A stretch of 64,000 bases of DNA, from assembly GCF_000164695.2 (NCBI RefSeq), contig NC_014643.1, forward strand, positions 1,302,001 through 1,366,000, given 5' to 3'. The notes under the pieces were generated by a model that searched no databases, was not told the DNA's origin, and saw nothing but the letters and a program-made list of their open reading frames with translations. Positions 18,421 through 27,301 of this stretch are shown here, piece after piece. Each line of letters starts with the position of its first letter. The first letter of the stretch is position 1. The translations under genes and the position numbers were made by a program. The stretch comes from Rothia dentocariosa ATCC 17931. Lineage in GTDB: Bacteria > Actinomycetota > Actinomycetes > Actinomycetales > Micrococcaceae.

Positions 18421-21294
18421 CTAAATCTGATGGAGTGGCCGTTCGTCGATCACCTTGCCGCCAATAACCTTTTCGATGGCGCGCAAACCGATATGAACGC
18501 TATTCTCAATTCTCTCGTCGTCATCAGAAACGACGTCTTCTTCATCGCTCTGCTCCTGCTGCCCGCGTTGTCCGCGTGCCGGGGCAGTCTCCTGCTCGGG
18601 TTCGGCGGGCGGTTCTTCGGGTTTTGTTGCCGCTGAATCCGGTCGCTGAGCCAGGGGTGGTAAAGGTGAGACCGGGGCGGATGCGGCAGCCTCCCGAGCC
18701 GAATTATTCCCCGCAGCTAGCGGTGCGGATGCGCTCGGCGCCGGAATATTGCTGAACTCGGCGTTCTCGGCGGTATCTACAGACTCAAGGGAAACTGAGG
18801 GGGAAGAGCCTTCACCCTGCGTCTGACCCGGATCCGGCGCGGAATCGTCCGCCGGTTCATCATGGCTACCGGCATCCTGGGGATCTGTATTACCGTTATC
18901 CCCGCCCTGCTCGTGCGAGCTCGGAGAACCCTGCTGCGGAATCCCGCTGCCCGAGGCCGCGAAGGAATCGCGCTCGCCAAAACCGCCCTTGGGAACCCGC
19001 GTATTCCCGCTATCTTCGGGTATTTCAGGGGGTACAGGCTCTGTTTCGGGAGGCAAGTTCGCTTGCGCCTCCGATGATGTGCTGGGGCGAGACGGGGAAT
19101 CTTGAGGCGCTGTATCTTGCGGGGAAGAACCGGGCTGTGATGCTGCGGCGGGCTGGCCCTCAGCCGCATCATCCGGATAGGAATCCTCGGAATCTTGCGG
19201 GATAGGCGCGACCTCCCAGGCCGTAATGGGCGCATCCACGTTGGTTGTACCCTGTGATGCCGCCTCTTGCCCGGACGAGACGGGCTGCCCGTGACGGTTC
19301 CACGCATCCACGCCGCCACGCGGGCCGTCAGCAATCGGCGCGGGATCAGAAGACTTCTGGTTCGCGGCGGGTGCCTGGGCAGGGCGCGCATCTGGCTGGG
19401 TTTGGGGACGCGCAACCTCGGCACGCACACGCACCTGCTTGCGGAGAAAATCGCTTACGCGCGCGCTCAACTCCGGCACAAAAGAAGCAACCGCCTTGAG
19501 CGTAGGCATATCTGCCCGCACATACAGTTCGCCGCTAATCAGACGCACGGGCTCAACCTGCAACAGTTTTTCGGATGCGCCCGGCGCACTCACCCGCGCG
19601 ATCACGGCACGCCAGTTGGCACGCACCGAGGCAAGCGGGTCTTCTGCATCCGCGACTGTAACGCGCTTGACGGGAGTTTCCTGCGCGGCCGATGGTTCTG
19701 AGGGAACCGAACGGGACGGTTTGGGCTCCGAAGGGGCACCATCGGACGAACCTGTACCTTCTGCGGCAGAGGCCAATGGCGCGGAATTCTGAGGCGCGGA
19801 ACCCTGAGACTTCTGAGTCTGGGGCGTCTCTTTTTGCTCGCCTTCAGTTTCAGACTTAGGCACCTGCTGATTCGTGTTCTGCCCTAAAACGGGGCCGCGA
19901 TGCTGTGCCGATGCGTTCGTAGCCTCGGCACCAGCCGCCTTCTTTGACGCTCCGCCGCCTGCCGCCAACGGGGGAGCGGCATGCTGCGCGGGAGGTTGAC
20001 GTTCGGCGGAACCGCCAGCGCTGGGCGATACGCTATTCTGCACGGCGGAAGGCACCCCCTGCCCCGCTGCGGGATTCCCCAAGCGTCCCCCACGTTGAGG
20101 CGCACCCGCACCACCGGCGGCAAGACGACGTTCGAGCGCATCCAGCCGCGAGGTCAAGGCTGTAAGATCGCCGCCAGCACCGCCCGGGCTATCCGCAGGA
20201 ACCAGCAGCCGCGCGCATAGCAGTTCAAGCTGCAGCTGCGGGTTGGTGGCACCGGTCATAGAATTAAGCACTTCGTTAACGGTGCTCGCCGCGCCGGTCA
20301 GCTGGGCCGTGGTGAAGGTTTGCGCCTGCGTTTTGAGGCGTTCTATCTGGTCGGCGGGAACGCCTTGCAGAATCTGCGCGGCATTCTGTGGTACCGCCTG
20401 CACCACAATCAAATCGCGCAGGCGTTCGAGCAGGTCTTCGACGAAACGGCGGGGGTCTTGCCCGGTCGCCACCACCCGCGAGACCGCCTCGAAGAGGGAA
20501 GGCGCATCCTGGGCGGAAAACGCATCAATCACGTTGTCGAGAAGCTGGGCGTGCGTATATCCAAGCAGGGCGACCGCGCGGTCGTAGCTAATGCCGGATT
20601 CGGTGTTGGCACCGGCGATAAGCTGGTCAAGAATGGAGAGCGAGTCGCGCACGGAGCCGCCGCCAGCACGGATGACGAGTTGAAGCACACCGGATTCGAC
20701 GGGTACGTTCTCTTCGCCGCAGAGCTTTTCGAGGTAGGGCAGAAGAACTTCGGGCGGTACCAGCCGGAACGGGTAGTGGTGGGTGCGTGAGCGGATGGTT
20801 CCGAGAACCTTATTTGGCTCTGTGGTGGCGAAGATGAATTTGATATGCTCGGGCGGTTCTTCCACGATTTTGAGCAGGGCGTTGAACCCTTCGCGGGTGA
20901 CCATATGCGCTTCGTCGATGATGAAGATTTTGTAGCGGTCGCGCACGGGTGCGAGGGTTGCACGTTCACGCAGGTCGCGGGCATGGTCTACGCCGCCGTG
21001 GGATGCCGCATCCATTTCGATGACGTCGAGGGAGCCGCCGCCGTCGCGGGAGAGTTCGCGGCAGGAGTCGCATACGCCGCAGGGGGTGGGGGTTGGTCCT
21101 TGGGCACAGTTGAGGCAGCGCGCCAGGATTCGTGCGGAGGTGGTTTTGCCGCATCCGCGCGGACCTGAGAAGAGGTAGGCGTGATTGACGCGGTTGTTGG
21201 TGAGTGCGGTAATGAGCGGTTCGGTGACGTGTTCTTGCCCGATGACTTCGGCGAAGGTCTCGGGGCGGTAACGGCGGTAGAGTGCTGTGCTCAC
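18421..21294 (-). CDS. dnaX: DNA polymerase III subunit gamma/tau
   Basis: Clamp-loader ATPase of the replisome, 957 residues. The N-terminal AAA+ domain is canonical: GPRGCGKTTSARILARCLNC (Walker A), the zinc motif C-x8-C-x2-C-x2-C style cluster after it, DEAHM (Walker B) and sensor 1 FATTEPNKV. Domain III follows to about residue 370. Between about 380 and 930 the protein is Pro/Ser/Gln/Glu-rich and probably disordered, with an ordered island near residues 545-640 (LASVRANWRAVIARVSAPGA) that resembles the tau segment contacting polymerase. The end IEKVIGGKVI resembles actinobacterial DnaX tails. It lies upstream of recR and downstream of ffs. Confidence 0.97.
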   Translation of the reverse strand: MSTALYRRYRPETFAEVIGQEHVTEPLITALTNNRVNHAYLFSGPRGCGKTTSARILARCLNCAQGPTPTPCGVCDSCRELSRDGGGSLDVIEMDAASHGGVDHARDLRERATLAPVRDRYKIFIIDEAHMVTREGFNALLKIVEEPPEHIKFIFATTEPNKVLGTIRSRTHHYPFRLVPPEVLLPYLEKLCGEENVPVESGVLQLVIRAGGGSVRDSLSILDQLIAGANTESGISYDRAVALLGYTHAQLLDNVIDAFSAQDAPSLFEAVSRVVATGQDPRRFVEDLLERLRDLIVVQAVPQNAAQILQGVPADQIERLKTQAQTFTTAQLTGAASTVNEVLNSMTGATNPQLQLELLCARLLVPADSPGGAGGDLTALTSRLDALERRLAAGGAGAPQRGGRLGNPAAGQGVPSAVQNSVSPSAGGSAERQPPAQHAAPPLAAGGGASKKAAGAEATNASAQHRGPVLGQNTNQQVPKSETEGEQKETPQTQKSQGSAPQNSAPLASAAEGTGSSDGAPSEPKPSRSVPSEPSAAQETPVKRVTVADAEDPLASVRANWRAVIARVSAPGASEKLLQVEPVRLISGELYVRADMPTLKAVASFVPELSARVSDFLRKQVRVRAEVARPQTQPDARPAQAPAANQKSSDPAPIADGPRGGVDAWNRHGQPVSSGQEAASQGTTNVDAPITAWEVAPIPQDSEDSYPDDAAEGQPAAASQPGSSPQDTAPQDSPSRPSTSSEAQANLPPETEPVPPEIPEDSGNTRVPKGGFGERDSFAASGSGIPQQGSPSSHEQGGDNGNTDPQDAGSHDEPADDSAPDPGQTQGEGSSPSVSLESVDTAENAEFSNIPAPSASAPLAAGNNSAREAAASAPVSPLPPLAQRPDSAATKPEEPPAEPEQETAPARGQRGQQEQSDEEDVVSDDDERIENSVHIGLRAIEKVIGGKVIDERPLHQI

Positions 21295-21863
21295 GGGTGA
21301 CCTTCTGGTTGACGACGCGGGGTTCTACACTATTTTAGTTCACGGATGCGCGCTTGGGGTTTGGTTTCGTTACTGGCGTGGGATGGTTTATGCCTAAATT
21401 CTCGCCTGTGAGAAATGGCAGGCAGGTTATCTCAGATAAGTCTCTTGAAGAAAACGCTCCCGAAGTCTAGAAGAACCTAGAATCCACCTTCGACGCTGAA
21501 ACGGAAAACATCATTTTGCCAAAAAACACTAGAAACCCAGAGACACTTGCCCCTCCCGCCCCAAGGGAAACGAGATGCAGGTGCATCATGGCTACAGGAT
21601 TTCTAAGCGCCTAGGGATGTCAGCAAGCGAGGAACGAGCGTAGCTGACAGGGTCCCTGTAAAGCTGGGAAATCCTGTCAGCCTGATGCACTGTGTAATGC
21701 ATCCGAAGTTTAACGATAAAACCTCTTACGCAACCGCTGAAGCCTCAGATTCCGAGCGCGCGAGGAAATAAATCTGAGGTTGAAGCCGCGAAGCGTGAGC
21801 GGCGCGGGCGCGTGAGCGCACTATGACGGTGTGTTTCTGCTGCGAATGTTTTTGGATATAAAA
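21295..21863. other. Gene-free region upstream of dnaX with nested inverted repeats
   Basis: No protein gene. A near-perfect 21-22-bp inverted repeat (21582-21603 with 21668-21689; TGCATCA and GGATTTC ends) encloses a second one, TGTCAGC (21618-21624) with GCTGACA (21643-21649), so 108 bases could fold into one long branched hairpin. Further on, CCTCAGATT (about 21745) pairs with AATCTGAGG (about 21771). On the minus strand these lie in a possible dnaX leader; on either strand they could be an independent structured RNA. Confidence 0.55.
21716..21738 (-). repeat. Partial duplicate of the ffs 3' end
   Basis: The stretch AAAACCTCTTACGCA-A-CCG repeats the sequence AAAACCTCTTACGCA-C-CCG found at the ffs 3' end (21863-21881), about 146 bases away in the same orientation, one mismatch. 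The rest of ffs is not repeated. Confidence 0.6.
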
Positions 21864-21950
21864 AACCTCTTACGCACCCGTCATAGCTCGAATACCCTTG
21901 CTACCTTCCGGTCCTGGGGGAGTTTTCCAAGATAACGCCACGTAAGAGGC
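21864..21950 (-). ncRNA. ffs: Signal recognition particle RNA (4.5S type)
   Basis: The minus strand contains the SRP domain IV signature: CCAGGACCGGAAGGTAGCAA, with the GGAA tetraloop and the asymmetric A-rich side, about midway. The outer arms GCCTCTTACGTG and its partner GTGCGTAAGAGG close the long hairpin. Length near 87 nt fits the short bacterial SRP RNA lacking the Alu domain. A T-run follows directly at the 3' end (21865-21861). It binds Ffh and FtsY for co-translational membrane targeting. Position just upstream of dnaX is common in bacteria. Confidence 0.93.
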
Positions 21951-22104
21951 ACGTACCAGTCTACCTGATTTTGTGGTGGTTGTGAACTTGGTGCCGGGGC
22001 CTTGGGGTACCTAGTGGCATTGGGCACTTTCGTTGGGGCAGAATTGCCTTAGTGTTGGGTTCCCTGTATAGTTTTATCCGTTCGCCCTTTTTGGGTGTTT
22101 TGTT

Positions 22105-22189
22105 GGAGGATTCGCCTAGCGGCCTATGGCGCACGCCTGGAACGCGTGTTGGGTTCACGCCCTCGGGGGTTCAAATCCCCCATCCTCCG
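22105..22189 (+). tRNA. tRNA-Ser (anticodon GGA)
   Basis: Acceptor arms GGAGGAT (22105-22111) and ATCCTCC (22182-22188) with discriminator G22189. The anticodon loop reads CTGGAAC with GGA, decoding UCC and UCU. A long variable arm, required for serine tRNAs, precedes the T arm GGGGGTTCAAATCCCC. CCA is not encoded. A terminator follows. Confidence 0.93.
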
Positions 22190-22195
22190 CTCTTT

Positions 22196-22229
22196 CCCCG
22201 GCTTCGAGTTTTCGAGGTCGGGGATTTTT
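22196..22229 (+). terminator. Terminator of tRNA-Ser
   Basis: 12-bp stem with G-U pairs (22196-22207 with 22212-22223), four-base loop, then ATTTTTG. Classic Rho-independent form. Confidence 0.85.
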
Positions 22230-22325
22230 GTTTTTGGTGTGCTGACCGGGTTTTATTGTGGCTTTGTGCCGTGTGTTGTGGGCGTGGCTTTTCGGCCTGG
22301 GGGACCGGCATTTTAGAATGTAGAT

Positions 22326-22634
22326 ATGATTTTCAAGAAGGTTGGTTCTTCGCGCCCGTATCCTGAGCATCATTTGTCGCATGCTGATTGGGGTAATGTG
22401 CCTCCGCAGCAGGTGCGTCTTGATGCGCTGATTACGACGCAGAAGACGCTTGACCTTGAGACGCTGCTTGCGGAGGATTCCACGTTTTATGGGGATTTGT
22501 TTCCGCATGTGGTGAAGTGGCGTGATGATTTGTACCTGGAGGATGGGGTGCATCGGGCGTTGCGTAATGCTTTGCATCGGCGTGCGGTGATGTATGCGCG
22601 GGTGCTTGATTTGGATCAGGTTCCGGGTTTTTAG
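22326..22634 (+). CDS. Conserved small actinobacterial protein with ParB-like motif
   Basis: 102 residues, soluble. The pattern LEDGVHRALRNAL resembles the DGxHR loop of ParB/sulfiredoxin-type domains, and the whole protein (YPEHHLSHADWGNVPPQQVRLD at the start, AEDSTFYGDLFPHVVKWR in the middle) belongs to a family conserved across Actinobacteria that automated pipelines sometimes label VapB-type antitoxin. No toxin gene is adjacent, so I do not support that label. It is a single-gene unit between tRNA-Ser and a strong terminator. Confidence 0.75.
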   Translation: MIFKKVGSSRPYPEHHLSHADWGNVPPQQVRLDALITTQKTLDLETLLAEDSTFYGDLFPHVVKWRDDLYLEDGVHRALRNALHRRAVMYARVLDLDQVPGF

Positions 22635-22678
22635 CCGGATGCGCACTCGCTCCTCGTAGCCAGCTTGTGGAGATGAAG

Positions 22679-22712
22679 AAAGCCCCTGACGTAGCAGTCG
22701 GGGGCTTTCGCG
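22679..22712. terminator. Bidirectional terminator
   Basis: 12-bp stem (22679-22690 with 22697-22708, one T-G pair), 6-base loop, flanked by A-rich and T-rich ends. It separates the small gene at 22326 (+) from the convergent TetR gene. Confidence 0.85.
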
Positions 22713-22756
22713 TTTAATACTGGTTCGTTTTCTGCCGGACGGGGGGGCGAGTGTCT

Positions 22757-23443
22757 TTAGGATGCGACGGTTAGGTTGGTCGTTTTCTCGCTTTTGTTTG
22801 CTTGAGTTTCTTCGATTTTGAGGGGGTTCCCGTCTGCATCAAACCGGGCGCCCAGCCCCATCTGGATGAACCTGATGGTACTTTGAATCTGGCGTTCGCG
22901 GGTTTGTACGTCGGGGGCGTCTTCGGTGCGTCCGGCGCTTGAGGAGAGCGAACCGTGCACGAGCATTGCAAGTTCGCGAATGTCGTTTTCGGGTATGTAT
23001 TTTTCGGTGATGGCGTCGGAGAGGATGTTTGCCAAAACCATTTGCAGTTCGCTTACGTGTTTGCCGAGGCGCGCGTATGATTCGGGTGAGAGCATGGAGC
23101 GCATGGCGGGCCCGGGGGGAAGGTGCCTGCGGGCGAGGTCTTCGATCTGCAAGCGAATATAGACGGCGAGCTGATCGATGGGGTTGGTGACTCCGGCGAT
23201 CCCTTCATCAAGTTCGTGCAGGAACCGTTCGGTTTCGTCAAGGGCGTAGGCAACCAGGAGTTCGCCCATGTCAGCGAAGTAATTGTAGACTGCTGTGCGA
23301 CCAATACCGGCGTTTTTGGCGACGTCGGTCATGGTGAGTCCGGGGAGTCCTCGGGAGTAGAGGAGCTTCCCGAAAGATTCGAGGATGGCACGTTTGGTGT
23401 TTTCGCGCTGAGCGGCGTTTGTTGCGGCAGAAATACGAGGCAT
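22757..23443 (-). CDS. TetR-family transcriptional regulator
   Basis: 228 residues. N-terminal helix-turn-helix at about residues 18-62 (AILESFGKLLYSRGLPGLTMTD then AGIGRTAVYNYF) is typical TetR; the C-terminal ligand domain has no identifiable specificity. It lies 142 bases downstream of the hydrolase gene at 23585 on the same strand. Its start region contains TGTCACTATG, sharing 10 of 13 positions with the first palindrome in front of hmuO, which may be coincidence or an autoregulatory site. Confidence 0.9.
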   Translation of the reverse strand: MPRISAATNAAQRENTKRAILESFGKLLYSRGLPGLTMTDVAKNAGIGRTAVYNYFADMGELLVAYALDETERFLHELDEGIAGVTNPIDQLAVYIRLQIEDLARRHLPPGPAMRSMLSPESYARLGKHVSELQMVLANILSDAITEKYIPENDIRELAMLVHGSLSSSAGRTEDAPDVQTRERQIQSTIRFIQMGLGARFDADGNPLKIEETQANKSEKTTNLTVAS

Positions 23444-23584
23444 AGTGACACTTTACCGCAGAACGTCAATAAATTGCGACTGTGGCACAAAAAATTACCG
23501 AAAAACTTGAGATATTTCTCAACGAGCGCATCACGCCCTGACTAGGAGTAAAAATGCTGTGCCCGAAAATTTAGGAGCCCCGGC

Positions 23585-24478
23585 TTAGAGGTAGCCCAGT
23601 CGTGTGGCGGCACGCAAATCGTCCCGAATCAAAGAGGTCAGCGGATACCCACGATGTCCCTGCTTTGGCAAAATATGCAGCATAGTGCGTGCCTGCCGTC
23701 CCCGGTAAAATTCTTCACCCTCATGAGCTGCACGCTGCGCTGACCAGATCTGGCCCGCAGAAGCCGGTGCTTTGCCGTCGCGGTCTCCCACATGCCAGCT
23801 GAGCAGCATCCCGTTTAGGGAGCGGCTGGGCCCACGGAAACGCTGCGGAATACCGTCGGAACCGCCTCCGCCGATCATGGAAGCGCCCCCGCCCAGCAGC
23901 CAGTCGTTGGAATGCGACAGCAGTTCGTAGGTAATAAATTCCGCTCCGCCCGAATACCCGGCAAGCCAGATGCGCGTGCGATCGTATCCGTAGCGTTCGG
24001 CGAGGTCGGCGGCAAGGGCACGAAAAACACGGCCGTTCCTGCGGGCGCGCACCCACCAGGTGGTTGTGGGGTCATTGAAAACGGGTGCTTCGAGGGTCCC
24101 TGGTGCCAGCACGGGCACGCACAGCATACGGTGTTCGCGGGCAATATCGGCGAGGTCGCGGCGCAAACTGGAGGCGCGGCTGAGCAGCCTGCTGTTGGAA
24201 CGAAGCAGGTAATCGCCGTCGAAGAAGAAAAGAATTCCGGGCGGTTCGGCCTGGGATGCTTCAAGATAGTGTGCGTTATCGACCCGATAGTGCAGGGTTC
24301 GTCCGTAGGCACGATAGGGGAGGTACCCGATGAGTTCGCTGGAGGAAACGAGCAGGGGTTCCAGAACTGAACCGGCGCGGCGGGCACCGCGCATCGCCGC
24401 CGAAATGCTTCGGGGCAAACGCGGGATGTGCGCGGTTGTGCGGCGCACGGATGAGCGAGCAGGTTCTTGGTGACCCAT
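23585..24478 (-). CDS. Alpha/beta-hydrolase-like protein (PHB-depolymerase/esterase type)
   Basis: 297 residues. The nucleophile elbow is GYSGG (in WLAGYSGGAEF), a FFFDGDY strand-loop lies near residue 85, a Gly-rich MIGGGGSDG follows the elbow and a late GHRGYPL may hold the catalytic His. The same layout (FYFDGDY, GYSGGAEFITYEL, MVGGGGG) recurs in the secreted protein at 32781, so they are paralogues. No convincing signal peptide here; the basic N-terminus may be cytoplasmic or a weak anchor. Substrate unknown. It is divergent from the queuosine-precursor transporter. Confidence 0.7.
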   Translation of the reverse strand: MGHQEPARSSVRRTTAHIPRLPRSISAAMRGARRAGSVLEPLLVSSSELIGYLPYRAYGRTLHYRVDNAHYLEASQAEPPGILFFFDGDYLLRSNSRLLSRASSLRRDLADIAREHRMLCVPVLAPGTLEAPVFNDPTTTWWVRARRNGRVFRALAADLAERYGYDRTRIWLAGYSGGAEFITYELLSHSNDWLLGGGASMIGGGGSDGIPQRFRGPSRSLNGMLLSWHVGDRDGKAPASAGQIWSAQRAAHEGEEFYRGRQARTMLHILPKQGHRGYPLTSLIRDDLRAATRLGYL

Positions 24479-24510
24479 ATTTCTAGTTTAAGAGGCGGCA
24501 GCCTGCACCG

Positions 24511-24574
24511 TAAAAAGGCTCGTGATGCGAATAAAGCGGCGAAACTACGCTTTATCACCTCAAGAGCCTTTTTA
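24511..24574. repeat. Dispersed AAAAAGGCTC hairpin, copy 2
   Basis: Arms TAAAAAGGCTCGTGAT and CTCAAGAGCCTTTTTA with inner AAAGCG/CGCTTT pairing. Unlike the other copies it sits between two divergent starts (24478 minus and 24678 plus), where no terminator is expected. Confidence 0.75.
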
Positions 24575-24677
24575 GGTTCTCACTCAAACGGAGTTACTGG
24601 GTAAGATAGTGAGTGCTCGGGTGGCAGACGAGCATAATCTCAAAACAACATTCACATCAAACCTTTCAGGGAGAACT

Positions 24678-25403
24678 ATGTCTACACCCGCTAAGGCACC
24701 GCAGGATATTACGACCCCGCCGTGGGCGAAGCGCCGCAGCTATTTTGATCTGCTGCTGGGCGCATCCTGCGTGATTCTGATTATTTCGAATATTGCGGCT
24801 ACGAAAGGTATCGAATTCGGGCCGCTCCCATTTGAGCTTCCGCCGTTCACGAACGGCAACTTTATTCCCAGTGATGGTGGTTTCTTCTTGTACCCGCTGG
24901 CCTATGTACTCGGCGATGTGCTCTCTGAGGTGTACGGGTTTAAGCGCGCTCGCCGGGCTATTATCGCCTCGTTTGTGGCGGCGGCGTTCGCTGCCGGATG
25001 CTTCCTGCTGACTGTTGCCCTGCCGCCCGCCAGCTACTATGAGAATCAAGAGGCGTTCGCCATTATTCTCGGTCCCGTATGGCAGATTTTTGCCGGGTCG
25101 CTGCTGGGGTATTTGACAGGTCAGCTTCTGAACGCATGGGTGATGGTTGCCATGAAGAAGGCCACCTCCGGGCGGTTTATGTGGGCGCGTATGATCGCTT
25201 CAACCCTCGTGGGCGAGCTGGCGGATACCATTATTTTCTGCGCGATTGCTTCGCCTATTCTGGGGATTACCAGCTTGGATCAATTCATCAGCTACACCCT
25301 GGTCGGGTATGTGTATAAGTGCCTGGTTGAGATTGTGCTCATGCCTATCAGTTACCCAGTGATTGGCTGGTTCAAACGGCACGAGATCGAGTACGACGGT
25401 TAG
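24678..25403 (+). CDS. Queuosine-precursor transporter (YhhQ/VUT family)
   Basis: Integral membrane protein of 241 residues with about six hydrophobic helices; the family (formerly DUF165) imports preQ0, preQ1 or queuine. Diagnostic segments are SNIAATKGIEFG, YPLAYVLGDVLSEVYGF and the late GELADTIIFC and YKCLVEIVLMP-type motifs. I place the start at ATG 24678 with AGGGAG five bases upstream; the frame is open further upstream but without a ribosome binding site. tgt at 35288 uses the imported base, and no queCDEF genes are in view, so the cell may salvage the precursor. Terminator follows at 25440. Confidence 0.92.
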   Translation: MSTPAKAPQDITTPPWAKRRSYFDLLLGASCVILIISNIAATKGIEFGPLPFELPPFTNGNFIPSDGGFFLYPLAYVLGDVLSEVYGFKRARRAIIASFVAAAFAAGCFLLTVALPPASYYENQEAFAIILGPVWQIFAGSLLGYLTGQLLNAWVMVAMKKATSGRFMWARMIASTLVGELADTIIFCAIASPILGITSLDQFISYTLVGYVYKCLVEIVLMPISYPVIGWFKRHEIEYDG

Positions 25404-25439
25404 GCTGATGCCGCACACCGCCGTGAAAAATTGATGATG

Positions 25440-25480
25440 TGGCGAGAAGCGGATGGGTTGTCCGCTTCTCGCCATTAATA
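25440..25480 (+). terminator. Terminator of the queuosine-precursor transporter
   Basis: Perfect 14-bp stem TGGCGAGAAGCGGA (25440-25453) with its complement (25461-25474), 7-base loop, then TTAATATTT. Confidence 0.85.
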
Positions 25481-25769
25481 TTTGTGGCGCTGTATCCTTG
25501 TGCGGTGGTTGGCGCATCTTATGCACAAATTTGCATTACATCGTGGAACACCCAAAAATAACCAAACTCTGAGAATCATAGGGAAAATCTGTTTCGCCAC
25601 GCACAAACCCATGCAAAAAGTTGCATAGATGATGCTCGACGCGGGATAGTTATTCGATACGCCTTTGCCACATTTGCTGCAGACCGGGTACCGAGCCGCG
25701 CTCGGTTTCGACGCGACATACGAGGGCAGGCGCCCAACCGATGAACGAAAAAATGGAAAGCACCACCTG

Positions 25770-27224
25770 ATGAGTAAAGCACAGGACGCCTCAGCACCTA
25801 AGACGGCACCGGCAGAAAACGGCGAACTGAAACGTTCCCTCTCGCACGGTCAAATGACTATGATTGCGATGGGTCTCGCCCTGGGGACCGGCCTCTTTCT
25901 GGGCTCTGGTTCCGCCATCAAAATTGCGGGACCCGGTGCTATCATCGCCTACGCTGTTGGGTCCATGATCGCCGCTATTATCGCGGCATGCGCGGGCGAA
26001 ATGGCGGTTCGCCACCCCGTTCCCGGCGGGTTCGGCACTATCGCAACCAGATACCTCAGCCCCTACGCCGGGTATATTGGCCGTTGGGCGTATTGGGCAA
26101 CTACCGTGCCGCTGACCGGCGCCGAACTCGTGGCGGTTGGCAAATATTTCTCGTATTGGTTCCCCGCAATTCCGCTGTGGGTGACGGTGGCAGCCTCCGG
26201 CATCCTGATTCTCATCCTGAACCTGGTGAGCGTTAAATCCTTCGGCGCCCTCGAATTTTTCCTCTCTTCCATTAAAGTAATTGCGGTTATCGTCTTTATT
26301 GTGCTGGGGCTGCTTCTTGTGTTCGTTGGCCTGCCCGGACACACTGCGGCGGGCACCGCAAACCTCGTGAACGACGGTGGGCTGCTTCCTAACGGACTCG
26401 GCGCCGTCTGGGTTTCGATGGCAATTGTGATGTTCTCTTTCGGCGGTGTTGAGATGCTTTCCATCTCCGCCGCAGAGGCGCAGAACCCGGCGCGTTCGGT
26501 GCGTACCAGTGTCAAGGCCATGATCTGGCGGCTCTCCAGTTTCTACGTGCTCTCGATGTTGATTATTCTGTGCCTGATGCCCTGGCAGCAGGCGGCGCAG
26601 ACCGGCAAAGACCTCAGCCAATCGCCCTTCGTGATGGTGTTCTCTGAACTGGGCATTCCTTATGCGGCAGATATTACCAACTTCGTGATTCTGATCGCCG
26701 CGCTTTCGGGCGCGAACGCCTCGCTGTATGCGGCAACCCGCCTGCTCCACGCGCTTGCGGGCGATAAAATGGCACCCACGTTTGCGGGCACCACGAACCA
26801 TAACGGCGTGCCCGTCACCGCGCTTATGCTCTCTTTCCTGGGTGTGGTGATCGCATCCGTTATGGCGGTGGCAGAAATCAGCAATATTTTCGAGCTGCTG
26901 ATGGCCCTGGTCACCCTATGCGTCCTGGTGGTGTGGATTATGATTCTGCTGACCTATCAGGCATACAAGAAGCACCAGGGGAACTCCTCAGGATTCACTG
27001 TCTGGGGTGGGCGCATTACGGCGGGCGTGGGGCTTGCCGGGGTGCTTGCCACACTGGTCGCTCTTTTCATGCTTCCCGATTCGAGCGCCGTAGTATCCGT
27101 GCAGGTGGGCGTGGTGTTCTTCGCCATTATCTCCGTTTTCTACGTGGTGTTGGCGAAAAAACGCGGCGGTTTCCCGCGTGCCGATCTTGACGCGCTTGCC
27201 GAACAACAGAAGGAAGACGCATAG
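25770..27224 (+). CDS. Amino-acid permease (APC superfamily, AAT type), first of tandem pair
   Basis: Twelve-helix cytoplasmic-membrane carrier, 484 residues. The entry motif LKRSLSHGQMTMIAMG followed by GTGLFLGSG, the unwound first-helix site, is typical of AAT-family amino-acid/proton symporters (proline, GABA, aromatic or histidine permeases). Start ATG 25770 has GGAAAG upstream; the frame continues upstream from a TTG without a ribosome binding site. The leader (25500-25769) holds a small ACCGAGC/GCTCGGT hairpin. Followed by a 62-bp perfect palindrome, then a close paralogue. Substrate cannot be read from sequence. Confidence 0.92.
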   Translation: MSKAQDASAPKTAPAENGELKRSLSHGQMTMIAMGLALGTGLFLGSGSAIKIAGPGAIIAYAVGSMIAAIIAACAGEMAVRHPVPGGFGTIATRYLSPYAGYIGRWAYWATTVPLTGAELVAVGKYFSYWFPAIPLWVTVAASGILILILNLVSVKSFGALEFFLSSIKVIAVIVFIVLGLLLVFVGLPGHTAAGTANLVNDGGLLPNGLGAVWVSMAIVMFSFGGVEMLSISAAEAQNPARSVRTSVKAMIWRLSSFYVLSMLIILCLMPWQQAAQTGKDLSQSPFVMVFSELGIPYAADITNFVILIAALSGANASLYAATRLLHALAGDKMAPTFAGTTNHNGVPVTALMLSFLGVVIASVMAVAEISNIFELLMALVTLCVLVVWIMILLTYQAYKKHQGNSSGFTVWGGRITAGVGLAGVLATLVALFMLPDSSAVVSVQVGVVFFAIISVFYVVLAKKRGGFPRADLDALAEQQKEDA

Positions 27225-27239
27225 CCTGTTGCTATACCA

Positions 27240-27301
27240 CGAGCAGATAGTATTTTGACGAGAAGATAGCGCTATCTTCTCGTCAAAATACTATCTGCTC
27301 G
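27240..27301. repeat. 62-bp perfect palindrome (31-bp arms, no loop)
   Basis: Arms 27240-27270 and 27271-27301 are exact reverse complements, centred on AGC/GCT. Each arm contains CGAGCAGATAG, TATTTTGACG and AGAAGATAGC. It lies 15 bases after the first permease stop and could terminate transcription. A shortened copy is at 29954. Confidence 0.95.

Noticed and set aside
22326-22634. VapB antitoxin label for the 102-residue protein
   Set aside because: No adjacent toxin gene and no AbrB or ribbon-helix-helix motif visible.
25791-26801. 336-residue minus-strand frame
   Set aside because: Antisense to the first amino-acid permease; His/Arg-rich low-quality translation.
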